A DNA stretch of 64,000 bases, from positions 868,001-932,000 of the forward strand of contig OZ251251.1 of NCBI GenBank assembly GCA_965240325.2, given 5' to 3'. The translations under genes and the position numbers were made by a program. Of the stretch, positions 21,862 through 31,403 are shown in pieces. The DNA comes from Rebecca billardiae RCC1528. Its lineage: Eukaryota; Haptophyta. The notes under the pieces are model-generated. The model saw nothing but the letters and a program-made list of their open reading frames with translations, ran no database searches and was not told the DNA's origin. Position 1 is the first letter of the stretch. Every line of letters begins with the position of its first letter.

Positions 21862-23976
21862 GCGGCTGGCGGCCGTGACGTCGCCGTGGCATCCGCCGGT
21901 TGCTGCTCCCCGCTGCTGCTCCCCGCTGCTGCTTGCGAGCTGCGTCAGCTGCTGCTGAGCGCGTGCTGTCGCTGCTCGCAGCTGAGCGGGCGGGCGGCTG
22001 GCGGGCGGCTCCGTCCCTCCGCCTGCCGTGCGGCGGCCTGCCGTGCGGCGGCTGCGCCGTGGAAGCGGGCGGGCGCAGATGCTCGCGTCCTCACATGTGC
22101 TGCCGCCGCGGCGCCGTCTGCTGGCAGTGCGTCGGCGCGCGATCCGCGGTATGAGCTCGCGTCGATCGACGGCGCCGATCTGGCGCGGCATTCGCAGCGC
22201 ATGTGTTAGTAGCGCAGTAGCACGTGCGCGCGGCGTGGCAGGCGCCCCAGGGCCATGATGTATCATCGTCATAGACATCAGCGGGCTGCTACTACAGTAT
22301 ATCGTAGCGCAGTCGACACGATCTCTCGTCGTACTGTCGCGTCGTATTCGTCATCAAATGAGACGCGTACTGATGATACTCTGTATGTATGATGACTGTA
22401 TGAGTCACGATGACTGTCGACTGTCGCAATCAATGAAGCATCAATTCGTCATTCGGACATTCGCTCATGCCCACTGGGGACACGGCACCCAGGGTCGGAG
22501 AAAATCGGCGCGCTTTTTATTTCCGCCTTGCATTTATTCAGCCGCGCGCTGCGCGGCGGACGCGCGCGTCTCGGGCGAGCGGGCGACGGCGCCGCGCTCC
22601 CGTGCGTGTGGACGATCCCGCGAGCGCAGAGCCGGCGAGCTAGGCTGGGCAGTCGTGCTGAAGTGCCATTCGCCGCTTCGCGCCGCGCATCGCATTCGGC
22701 TGTACTTGCCTCGGGCCAGCACTTGTCTGTGCACACCGCCACACGGCCAGCCCGTCGCCCGCGTGCGCCATGCGAGGCGAGACACACACGGAGCATGCGC
22801 TTCCGCGCGGCGAGGCCTACGCTGTACCCACTGCGCTACCTTGCGCCGCCGCGCATGAGCGCGGGTCCGAACAGCTGCGTTCAGGTGTGCTGATTGCATC
22901 ATTCATACGAGCCGATTGGTCGAACAAGCGCTCTGGCCCGACGATGACGTTGCAGCGCACGCCATGCTGATATGCGGTGACGCGGAGCATGTGCGCTCGC
23001 GCGGAGTGGCCACACGCGTGACCGCTGTCCAGCTCTGCCCCGGCATTGAACTCCCTGACTCGTGCTCCGACGTCAATCTTGGCCCGAGCTAGTACGTGCA
23101 TGTATGCGTGCTGATGCAGAATATACCTGAACGAGGCCCATGATGGCCTGCCTGCGTGTATGTGCCTCCTCGGATGACACGGCGCGTGTATGAATGTGTG
23201 TATACTACCTTGTCAAGCAGTAGCTCACGTCTGGACGTTCGTGTCGAACTTGACGGTGCGCATCGCGCACACACGGTCAGCCTTGATAGACGCACCCGTG
23301 CAGCCGGAAGGCAGCATCAGCCTGCCTAAGACGTGAGCATCCAGCCCCGACGCCGCTTCCGGTGCCTGAATGGCGCGCGCTCCTTTCACGCGGGAATGTG
23401 CTCACTACATCACTATCCAGAAGGGCGCATGTCCGTGCTTTGCATGCTCACATGACCCTCGCCGTAGGTCGATGCCAACCGCTGCGTGATGCTCGATCAT
23501 GCCTTTTGACGGCTGTGTGACCCGTGCAGATGCGTATGCCAGGCAGCGTACTGTGACGAGCGATGACGCGTGCATAAACTACCTGGACATTGCCCAGTGC
23601 AACCAAGTGCCGGACGCCGACGCCGCTGCTCGCGGCACGCGTGCAGTCAGCCGAGGAATGCACACAACTTCCTTGTTGGTGCGGCGCACGCGATGGCCTG
23701 GCCCTGAGGCGCGGCGGATGCAGTGATTCCGAACGGCGAGCGGTGGAACGACGCAAATGGCTGCTCTTCAGCCGCGCTCAACCACGCGCACCGCCTTCGC
23801 GGGCACGCAACCACCGCAGGAGGGCGCGCAGTCGGCGCCCATCTCGCCCCTCCAGCGCCGCCCAGCGCGCTGTCAGCGCAGCCGCCAGCGGCAGAGGTTG
23901 GTGGTGCTCTGACGGCATCACCAACATATTCGGAAAAGAAAATCCCCACCCGAAATTCCTGCGCCCAGTGGTCACG
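21862..23976. other. 2.1-kb spacer, no supported gene
   Basis: GC-rich at first (CTGCTGCTCCCCG repeats at 21900-21930), then lower GC. Only short overlapping ORFs without recognisable motifs on either strand. The sulfotransferase promoter should lie near its right end. Confidence 0.5.
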
Positions 23977-25152
23977 ATGGCGGCGGCGAGATGGCCGCCG
24001 TGCGGGCGGTGGGCTTTGCTGGCCGTGGCGCTGCTGGCGTCGGTACGGCACGCGAGGACGACGGGGCCTGGCGCCACGCCGCCATTCTGGCCGGCGCGGC
24101 CCGACGTCGAGGCCGCGCTCCGCCCGTGGGCCACGCGCCCGCCGAACGGCACGGCGGCCGAGCCCTCCCGGAAGGACGCGGCGGCCGGCTCGACGGCCAT
24201 GCGGAGCGGGGTGCCTTTCCTCTTCCGCTCGGCGAGCACCGGCCAGCGCACGGTGCTCTGCTTGAACCAGAAGGTGAGCTCGACCGCGCTGAAGCTCCTC
24301 CTCGCCCGCGCCAATCCTGAGCGGGCCTCGGAGACGGCGGCAGCGCACGCTTCACACGTGCACCGGGCGGCGGCGGAGCCGATCGAGGCTCTGCGCGCCG
24401 CGCTGGCGGATGCGGCCGTGCCGCGCTTCGTCGTGGTGCGCAACCCGTACTCGCGGCTGCTCTCGGCGTACCTCGACAAGGTGGCGACGGGCCTCTTCCA
24501 CGCGGGCAGCAAGCTCCCCAGCACGTTCGTCCCCGGCTCGGGGTTTGGCGGACTGGTGCGTTCGATTGTGTCCGCGCGCGGCACCAACCCGCACTTCACG
24601 CTGCTGAGCAGGCGGTGCGGGGTGGCGCCGTCGGCGGCGCGGGGCGTGCGGTACGACTACGTGCTGCAGATCGAGCAGATGGCGCTGTGGTACGCGCCCT
24701 TCGTGCACGCGCTCGGCCTCGCCGACGCGGCGTCCGCCGACTGGCGCTCGGCGGAGGCGTGGCCGAGCGCGCTGCGCGCCATGGCGGCCTCCGCGCAGCG
24801 GCACGGGGGCGGGTGCTTCTACACGCCGCCGGGCACGGCGTGCGAGGACGCGCTGCGCATCGCGGGGCCGCGCGCCCGAACCGAGCCCGCCGCGGCCGCC
24901 GCGGGCCCGCCGAACCGCACAACGGCGGCGGGCATGCGCACGTCGGTGCGGGGGGCGGACGCGCAGCTGGGCGACTTCTACAGCGCAGAGCTGGCGGGCC
25001 TCGTGACGGAGTGGGCGGCGGCCGACCTGCGCATGTTCGGCTACCCGGCGTGGGACGGGGTGTCCGACCCGGCGGCGTACATCCAGGGACTCCGGGCGGG
25101 GTTCGAGGGGGGCGGGGGGCCGCCCAGCGGCGCCGCCGTGAGCTGGCGCTAG
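23977..25152 (+). CDS. Carbohydrate-type sulfotransferase (type II membrane protein)
   Basis: Single exon, 391 aa. The N-terminus has a signal anchor (about residues 10-24, WALLAVALLASV) preceded by Arg, as in Golgi type II enzymes. PAPS-binding elements are visible: the 5'-phosphosulfate loop CLNQKVSSTALK (C95-K106; the family form is xPKVxSTxxK) and the 3'-phosphate motif FVVVRNPYSRLLSAYLDK (R155, S159-R160; the family form is RDPxxRxxSxY). YDYVLQIEQM and HFTLLSRRC also fit the Sulfotransfer_2 / HNK-1 sulfotransferase layout. Expected reaction: transfer of sulfate from PAPS to a glycan in the Golgi lumen, in keeping with algal sulfated polysaccharides. The upstream frame is open to 23590, but the ATG at 23977 places the hydrophobic anchor at the N-terminus. 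The acceptor is unknown. Confidence 0.88.
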   Translation: MAAARWPPCGRWALLAVALLASVRHARTTGPGATPPFWPARPDVEAALRPWATRPPNGTAAEPSRKDAAAGSTAMRSGVPFLFRSASTGQRTVLCLNQKVSSTALKLLLARANPERASETAAAHASHVHRAAAEPIEALRAALADAAVPRFVVVRNPYSRLLSAYLDKVATGLFHAGSKLPSTFVPGSGFGGLVRSIVSARGTNPHFTLLSRRCGVAPSAARGVRYDYVLQIEQMALWYAPFVHALGLADAASADWRSAEAWPSALRAMAASAQRHGGGCFYTPPGTACEDALRIAGPRARTEPAAAAAGPPNRTTAAGMRTSVRGADAQLGDFYSAELAGLVTEWAAADLRMFGYPAWDGVSDPAAYIQGLRAGFEGGGGPPSGAAVSWR

Positions 25153-25314
25153 CCTGCGGCAGATCCGCGCATCACCAGACAGTCGTAGACACCACTACTG
25201 TAAGTCAGTGTCGTCAGTTTGATAGTGAGTCAGGAGCACGGCCGTTGGACCAGACTCTCGGGCGCGGCGCGCAGCGTGCGCTTTGGCAGCGGGACCGCGA
25301 CCCACACACACTGG

Positions 25315-27231
25315 ATGGCGGACGACGGCGCGCCGCCGCGCGCCTTCCCCGGGTGCGCACGCGCGGCGAGCGCGACGGCCACCGAGCGGGCCTCTTCCGC
25401 GCGCGTCGTCGTGACCCGCCCTCGCGCGCCCGGCGCGCCTCGTCGCCGCGCGCAGGCCCGCGGGCGCTCTGCTGCTGACGCCGTCCGCCTCCGACGCGAC
25501 GCACAGCACGCCGCGCGCGCGCCCGGCGCTCGCGCCGTTCCGGCCGTCGATCGCGTGGCTGGCGCTGGCGGAGGAGGACGACGACGCCCCAAATGGCGTG
25601 CCCCAGCCGGCCGGGCGCCGCGTCACCATCGCCGACGTGCTGCAGGTGCGAGCGGCGCGCAGCGGCGTGCGGCGCGCCGCGCAGCGCAGCGCGCGCCGCG
25701 ACGGCTCAGCGCGGCGCTCACTCCGCGCGCGGCACCGCGCCCGGCGCGCGCGCGGGCGCGCGCACAGGGCCTGTACGACAAGCCGACCCGGTGCAAGACC
25801 GCGTGCCTCCGCGCGCAGCTCCGCAGCGTGCTGAGCGCCGAGGGCGAGGTGCACGCGCTGCTGGAGGACCCCACGGGCGCGCTGGAGGCGACGGTGCACA
25901 GGGCGGTGCCCGAGCGCTGGCCCGGCACGCTGGCGGCCGGGGCGGTGCTCGTGCTCAAGCCGGTGTGCGTGGTCAACCTCTCGCGCCACAAGCACCACCT
26001 CGCCGTCACCGCCGACACGCTCGTCGACATCGTGCCCGCAGACGGCGACGCGTTGCGCGAGCGCAGGCGGCTGCGGCCACGCACGCACGCGCACGCGGCC
26101 CAGCGCTCGCAGCCCGAGTCGGAGCCGGGCGGCAGTCCGCTCGAGCGCGGCGGCAGTCCGGGGTGGCGCAGCCCGGCGCAGCCGCCGTGGCGCGCGCGCG
26201 GCACGCCGAGCGAGGCGCGCGCGCAGCCCGGCGCGCGCGGCGCCGGCCCTCTGCGGCCCGCCCCCTCCGCCCCCTCCGCCCCCTCCGCCCCCCCCACCGC
26301 TCCCCCCAAGCGCTCCACCCCGGACTCGGCCAGCCGCGCGGACGAGGCGGAGGCGGAGGCGGAGCCGTGGCGCCCTCGGCAGGCGGCGCGTGCCGAGCAC
26401 GCGGGCGCGGCGGGATGGCGGCGCGAGCCCGCGGCGGGCCCAGCGTGCTGGGGCGCGCGCGCGGCCCCGCCGCCCGGCTGCGGCCTGTGTGACTCTGTGT
26501 GTGCGCTGTCCTGCCCTGACGCGGAGCCGTGGGCCGTTGAGCCCACGCACGCGCAGCGCGCGCAGCACGCGCCGCCACAGCACCCGCCCGTCACGCCGAC
26601 GGCGCGGCACGCGGCGGCGGGGCTGCGGCCGGGCGGCGCTGCGGCCCGCGCCGCCGCCGCCGCGCCGCCGGATGGCTCCGGCTGGCGCGCGGCCGCCACG
26701 CAGCCGGCGCCGCCGCCCACCGCAGCAGCGGGCATGAGTGGCACGACGCCACCGGGCGCGCGCCCGCCGCTGCCACGCTCCCCGCGCTCGCTGCAGCGCC
26801 ACCTCGCGCTGCACGGCGTCGGCGGCGTGCGCGCTGCGCCCGGCCCGCCGCCGGCCGCGGGCGCCGCGCCACCGGCGGGGCGCTGGTGCGCGCCGGCGGC
26901 GCAGGGGCGGCCCCCGCAGCTGGGTGGCGCGCAGCAGCGAGGGCGAGCGCCGCCGGAGGCGCCGGCCGTGCGCACACAGCCGCGCGGCGCGCGCGACGCG
27001 CCGCTGCCGTGGAGCCCCGCGGCGGGCTGCGATCTCTCGCAGGCTGCGCGCGGCGGCAGCAGCGTCTGCAGCGCGCCGCCGCCAAGCCTCGCGCCGACGG
27101 CCGGCGCCGCGCACGGCCTACTCGGCGGCGGCGCACCTCCGGACGACGGCGGCGCCGCCAGCGCGTTTGGTGGCGGCGCGTTTGACGAAGGCAGCGCTGA
27201 CGTGGACGCCATCTTCTCCGCGGGCTGGTGA
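25315..27231 (+). CDS. HROB-like homologous recombination OB-fold protein
   Basis: Exons 25315-25352, 25456-25645 and 25768-27231 (563 aa). Introns of 103 and 122 nt (phases 2 and 0) start GTGCGCAC and GTGCGAGC. Splicing is needed because the second exon is in a different frame that is closed by TGA at 25412. The conserved block starts at GLYDKPTRCKTACLRAQLRS and continues with EGEVHALLEDPTGALEATVH, GAVLVLKPVCVVNL and HHLAVTADTLVDIVP. This is the OB-fold of HROB/MCM8IP (C17orf53), where DPTGEmxgTvHr and GavLvLkqV are characteristic. Known role: in animals it recruits and activates the MCM8-MCM9 helicase for recombination DNA synthesis. The N-terminus holds PFRPSIAWLALAEEDDD, a short acidic/hydrophobic segment of the kind used for protein contacts. 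The last ~380 residues are Pro/Ala/Gly-rich, ending DVDAIFSAGW. The domain call is good; further introns in exon 3 are possible. Confidence 0.78.
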   Translation: MADDGAPPRAFPGCARAASATATERASSARVVVTRPRAPGAPRRRAQARGRSAADAVRLRRDAQHAARAPGARAVPAVDRVAGAGGGGRRRPKWRAPAGRAPRHHRRRAAGASGAQRRAARRAAQRAPRRLSAALTPRAAPRPARARARAQGLYDKPTRCKTACLRAQLRSVLSAEGEVHALLEDPTGALEATVHRAVPERWPGTLAAGAVLVLKPVCVVNLSRHKHHLAVTADTLVDIVPADGDALRERRRLRPRTHAHAAQRSQPESEPGGSPLERGGSPGWRSPAQPPWRARGTPSEARAQPGARGAGPLRPAPSAPSAPSAPPTAPPKRSTPDSASRADEAEAEAEPWRPRQAARAEHAGAAGWRREPAAGPACWGARAAPPPGCGLCDSVCALSCPDAEPWAVEPTHAQRAQHAPPQHPPVTPTARHAAAGLRPGGAAARAAAAAPPDGSGWRAAATQPAPPPTAAAGMSGTTPPGARPPLPRSPRSLQRHLALHGVGGVRAAPGPPPAAGAAPPAGRWCAPAAQGRPPQLGGAQQRGRAPPEAPAVRTQPRGARDAPLPWSPAAGCDLSQAARGGSSVCSAPPPSLAPTAGAAHGLLGGGAPPDDGGAASAFGGGAFDEGSADVDAIFSAGW

Positions 27232-28728
27232 CGACGGCCGTGGCACCGCGCACGCCTTCGTGCGCGGCTCGGCGCCGGGCGCGGCGATCGGCGGCGGCGA
27301 TGGGCGCGCGCAGCTGCTGCTAGTGCTGGGTCCGCTGTCACGTCGTCACTCGCCCCGGCGTGAGTCCGGCCGACGAGATCGGCCTTCGGCGGGCCGCATA
27401 TCGTCGCGACGACTGTCATCGATCTGCTGGCCGCGGGCCCGCGGCGAATAACTGCGCGGCGGTGTCGTCCATCACTCATGTCAGTGACACTCCGGCAGTG
27501 CCGTCCGGGCCGGCAGTCATCGTCCGGACGTCGTCCGATCACCGATGTGACCGTACCGATTCCGCCTCACAGTCACACTAGTCGCATTCGGCGTGTGCGA
27601 CTAACGAGAGCCACCGAGGCTGATTACTGCCATTACTGGATGTCAGCGGTATTGTCAGTGGCTATACTACGGAGTACGGGCGACGACGCCGTGCCTCCCC
27701 TCAGTCCCCTCTCAGTCTCGCCCGTGCTCGCCGAGTCGCCCTCGCCGGCCCGGCGGTCCCGGCGAGTCATCGGTCAGTGGAGCCACCGCCTCACCCGTCA
27801 CCGGGTGTCGGGTGAGGCCTGAGCCCGGCTGAGGAGTGAGGGTCCGCGCGGCCCGCCCGGCGGCCGCGACCGAGGCCGCCGCCGCCCGGGGCCGGGGGGC
27901 ACGGCCGCTGTCGGCCTGTCAGTGACAGTGTCCGGGGCCGGCGGCCGACGGCGGGCAGATGCCGGCCGCGGGCCCGCGACCGAGCGCCTTCCGGAGCACT
28001 TGGATGAGGGTGAGGTCGTAGTCGATGTCGCCGCCCGCCGACCTAGCGGCGAGCAGCTCCGGCAAGCGGCAGCCGCGGCTGTATTATTAATAATAAAATT
28101 ATTTAAAAAGCAGGACGATATTTTTGAAAATAATATTATAATTAATTTGGGTTTTAATGTGGAGTGCTGGCATCGCCGGCTCTCATCGGCCGCACGGGCT
28201 TGCGCGGCCGCAGCGGGTTTCGTCGGTGATGATTCTGCCATGCGATGGTGTACACGGACACGGGTGTGTTGTCGCCGTGCGCGGTGAGTGGCCCGATCGC
28301 CGGCACACAGCTCGGAGCGTCGGCTCGTCCCGCGTTCGCGGCGGCGGCTGGCAGGCCGGCCAGTTGCTGCGCACTACTACGGGGAGGACGAGTTTGCGGT
28401 CATCGATGCAGGCGACGGCGGTCTCGCGACCGCGTCGAGCACTGCGTTGCACCCGGGTCCGTCGTGTCGCCCACGGTCAGGGGCGCGCGCGGCGATTGTC
28501 GCGCGCGCGGCGGCGACGGCGGCGGGCCGAGGTGTCGACGGCGGCAGCGTCCGCGGCGGGGGGCCGAGGCGCGCGGCGGCGAGGGGGCGTCGTGGAGAGA
28601 GCGAGAGAAGGACGCGCCCCTCGCGCCGCGGCGTCGGGCGCGCCCGCGGCCGAGCGCTCGGCCGCAGGCGCGCTCCGCTCCGGCGTGCGCGAGCGGCTGG
28701 TGCGCACGCGCACTGTGCGCCGAGCGCC
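27232..28728. other. Spacer with a dispersed repeat and an AT-rich island
   Basis: No gene supported. It contains repeat R1 (27980-28081) followed by an AT-rich island (28081-28160, with ATTATTAATAATAAAATT). ORFs over 28288-28830 on the forward strand are Arg/Ala shadows in low-complexity sequence. Confidence 0.5.
27980..28081 (-). repeat. Dispersed repeat R1, proximal segment (inverted copy)
   Basis: 102 bp identical to the reverse complement of 40894-40995. Reverse-strand and forward-strand translations are both open, so the coding sense, if any, is undecided. Confidence 0.85.
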
Positions 28729-29040
28729 CTAGTCGACGATGCCGGGCGCGCCAAAGCCGCGCTGCCGGGAGAGGGAGGGCGGCTCCGGCACGGGCGTGCT
28801 GTCGCCGCCGAGGTTGAGGGCGCCGAGCGAGCGGTACACGGGCTCCTCGTCCTCAATCTCGTACGAGATGTCGCGCGGGATCCCGCCCGAGAAGCCCGCG
28901 CGACCGGCGCCCTCCTCCTCGTCGAGGAGCGCCTCGTCGTCGAGCGGCGCGCTCGCCGCGCGGAAGACGGGCCGGTCGCCGTCAAAGTAGGCGAGCACCA
29001 TCACGCTCTCCTCCGCCTCGATCGAGTCCGAGGGTTGCAT
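28729..29040 (-). CDS. Small acidic protein of unknown function
   Basis: 103 aa from the ATG at 29040. Unlike the surrounding frames it has balanced composition: MQPSDSIEAEESVMVLAYFD, then an acidic patch (LDDEALLDEEEG) and SYEIEDEEPVYRSLGALNLG before a Pro/Ser-rich end. There is no signal peptide or membrane helix. The frame is open upstream to 29853 but becomes Arg/Pro/Ala-rich there, so either this ATG is the start or an upstream exon joins nearby. I do not recognise the family. Coding status is inferred from composition only. Confidence 0.5.
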   Translation of the reverse strand: MQPSDSIEAEESVMVLAYFDGDRPVFRAASAPLDDEALLDEEEGAGRAGFSGGIPRDISYEIEDEEPVYRSLGALNLGGDSTPVPEPPSLSRQRGFGAPGIVD

Positions 29041-30180
29041 GACGGCGCGTGCGCGTACGCGGGCCGAGCCTGCGGGGCGGACGCGCACGCCACGGTGAGA
29101 GGGGGCAGACGCGCCGGTCAGCCCCCGCGCGCCGCGGCGCAGACGCCCCCGCGCCCCCACTCCGGCCGAACGCCCCTCCCTCCCCCCGGCCGCCCCGAGA
29201 GCAGTCTGAAACGGGCGCTGGCGCGCGCGAGCGGCACGTGCGCGGCAGGGCAGGTACCAACGCACCACCCCGACGCGCCCGCGCCGGCTCGCGCGGCCCA
29301 CGGCGCGCGTGCTGGCCCCCAATTGCTGGGGAGGCGCAGCAGCCGCCCGGCCCCGGGCCCCGCGGCCGGCACCCGCGGTGCGGCGGTGCCGGCCGCTCTG
29401 GCCGCCCAGGCCGGCGCGCGGCCGGGGCGGAGAGGGTGCAGATCCGCGCGCGACCCCGCGATCCGCGCGCGCGCGCTGGGGCGCGCCGCGCGCCGCCGCT
29501 CGCACGCGCGCACGTTGAGCGGTGGCGAGGGCCGCTGGCTGGAGGCTTGCTGCTGCAAAGGGGTGCTCGTCGGTGTGGTCTGAGCGCGGGGCTCGCGAAG
29601 TCAGGGACGCACCAAAGCAGTCGAGAAGATTCGACCGTTTGGCGCAGCCAATCAGCGCGGCGGATCTAGCGCCGCTCACGTAGTGACCGAGCGCAAATGA
29701 GCGCGTCCCTAGGCGCTGTTGCGAAAGCTCCTGCCTTTCGCAACATTCCGGAGTACCCGAGCTCGAACTCGCGCCTATGATCTCATGTGCCGCGTATTCG
29801 CAATTGCGCGCCGTGTCCGAGCCCTTTCCTGCAACTGCCGGGTGTGTTTCCAACGTTTGGGCGCCCCAAGGGAAGGCGAAGAATCGAACGGTTTGTATAT
29901 TCGGGCCGCACTCATCCCGCGCTTCTCCCTAGTAAGTTACCTTATTGGCAGCATCGCCGGATTCCGATAGCTTCCGATCACAATCATATGACGGCATCTT
30001 GAACTTCCGCTGGGCAATGTGTCGTTTCGAGCCTAATGAACCATCAACGAGACTGACGCCATCAGGCCCGGCGGCGTCACCGTCGGCCACTCGTGGGAAC
30101 TGGCACCAACGCCCCCGCCGGACTTCGCGCCGGACAGGAAACGGCGTCCGGACGCGAACAGCTTTCTGCGGCCGGCCGCG
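29041..30180. other. Spacer with a perfect hairpin
   Basis: About 1.1 kb without a supported gene. The left part is GC-rich (possible leader or upstream exon of the small acidic protein). The right part (29560-30060) is much lower in GC and holds the hairpin at 29717-29745. In-frame sequence from about 30066 may be a 5' extension of the next gene. Confidence 0.45.
29717..29745. repeat. 11-bp perfect stem, 7-nt loop hairpin
   Basis: TGTTGCGAAAG (29717-29727), loop CTCCTGC, CTTTCGCAACA (29735-29745). It does not match the histone 3' stem-loop consensus, and no U-tract follows on the forward strand. Confidence 0.7.
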
Positions 30181-31146
30181 ATGCTCACGCCGCTCGACAA
30201 GCGCTACCTCGCGGGGATGGTCGGCCGCTCGCCGCCCAGCTCACCGCCCGAGACCAAGCCGTTCAGTGGCGCGGGGCACTCGCCGCGCTTGCAACCCGCC
30301 GACTCGCCCGCACCCGTCCCGCGCCCGCGCTCGCCCGTCTGGACGGGCGCCGTGCCGCCGTCGCCGCCGCCGCGCGGCGCGCCCGTGGTCGGCCGCGCGC
30401 TCGCCGACCTGCCGCATCCGTCGTGGCCGCCCGCCCTCGACTTCCGCTTCCTCGGGTACGGGCGCGCGGGCGCCTTCGCGCACACCGCCGACGACGAGCT
30501 GTACGACCCCGCCGAAGCGTTTCGCTTCGACGGGCTGGACGACCACGAGTACGATGCGCCCGGGCCGCCGGTGGGCGGCGGCGGCTTTGCGTTCGGCACG
30601 GACGCGCGGACGGGGCGCTCGCGCAACCGGCGGCGGCTCCCGACGTCGAGCGCGGGCCTCGACGGCGGCGACGGCGCCATCCACCCCGACGTCGACCCGT
30701 ACGCCCCCGACGACGGGCCGGGCCCAGGCGAGTACAGCCCGCCCCGCTGGCCTGACCCGCGCGCGCACCGCGTCGGCTCGGCGGCGGTGCTGGGGTGCGC
30801 GCCGGAGGAGGGCGCGCGCCGGCCGAGCAGCGCGCGGCCCGCCTCGCCGGGCCCCGCGGCGTACCGCCTCGCGCGCGAGTTCTCGCCGCGCGAGCCCGCG
30901 CCCGGCCACGTGCCCGCGCGCGCGCGGTACAGCCCGGGCGCGGGCGGCGTGCGCTGGGGCACGAGCGAGCTCGCGCGCGGCCGCCCCGCGTTCCGCCAGC
31001 CGAGCAGGCGGCAGGCCGAGCTCGACGCGCACATGAAGAACGCGCGCGCGCGGCACGACGGCGCCTTCCGCGGGCTGCGCCCGCGCGTGCGCCCGTCGTG
31101 GATGCACGGGCGGCACGAGCTGGGCGCGGTCTCGGCCACGTGGTGA
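30181..31146 (+). CDS. PG-rich (STPGR/SHIPPO) repeat protein, probably flagellar
   Basis: 321 aa, rich in Pro, Arg and Ser. It carries spaced Pro-Gly-Pro-x-x-Tyr units typical of sperm-tail PG-rich repeat proteins: DDGPGPGEYSPP (about residue 180), ASPGPAAYRLA (about 223) and ARYSPGAGG (about 247). The C-terminus is basic (LDAHMKNARARHDGAFRGLR). STPGR proteins (ODF3/CIMAP, shippo) bind or decorate axonemal microtubules, so this supports a flagellated organism. The frame stays open upstream without an ATG to a stop at 30037-30039 and reads like protein (HSWELAPTPPPDFAPDRKRR). An upstream exon entering at the CATCAG acceptor (30060-30065) is therefore plausible, and the real N-terminus may be longer. 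Family call moderate, based on repeats alone. Confidence 0.68.
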   Translation: MLTPLDKRYLAGMVGRSPPSSPPETKPFSGAGHSPRLQPADSPAPVPRPRSPVWTGAVPPSPPPRGAPVVGRALADLPHPSWPPALDFRFLGYGRAGAFAHTADDELYDPAEAFRFDGLDDHEYDAPGPPVGGGGFAFGTDARTGRSRNRRRLPTSSAGLDGGDGAIHPDVDPYAPDDGPGPGEYSPPRWPDPRAHRVGSAAVLGCAPEEGARRPSSARPASPGPAAYRLAREFSPREPAPGHVPARARYSPGAGGVRWGTSELARGRPAFRQPSRRQAELDAHMKNARARHDGAFRGLRPRVRPSWMHGRHELGAVSATW

Positions 31147-31403
31147 GGCTCCGTGCGCTGCCTCCGCGTGCAGGGCCGACCGGCACTCGTCCTTACTCTG
31201 AGGTCAGCAGCCGAGTAGCCGACTGCCAGCACGGACGTTGACGGCTGCCAGAGTGTCAGGCGGCAGGCCGAAGAGTTCCTGCTGCAGCATTTTGCGGATC
31301 GGAATTCCAATGAAGCCGTGATGGCCGTCGGCCGGACTGCCGGCGGACGCTCGGGCGTTGGGCGTTGGGCGTTGGCAGACGTGGCCGCGCGGATCTGGAT
31401 TTG

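Noticed and set aside
25195-27542. Two 639-codon reverse ORFs over the HROB-like gene
   Set aside because: Shadows; the OB-fold lies on the forward strand and is joined by phase-consistent introns.
29717-29745. Hairpin considered as a histone 3' processing signal or terminator
   Set aside because: Sequence does not match the histone stem-loop consensus, no histone gene is near, and there is no T-run for a bacterial-type terminator. Kept only as a hairpin.
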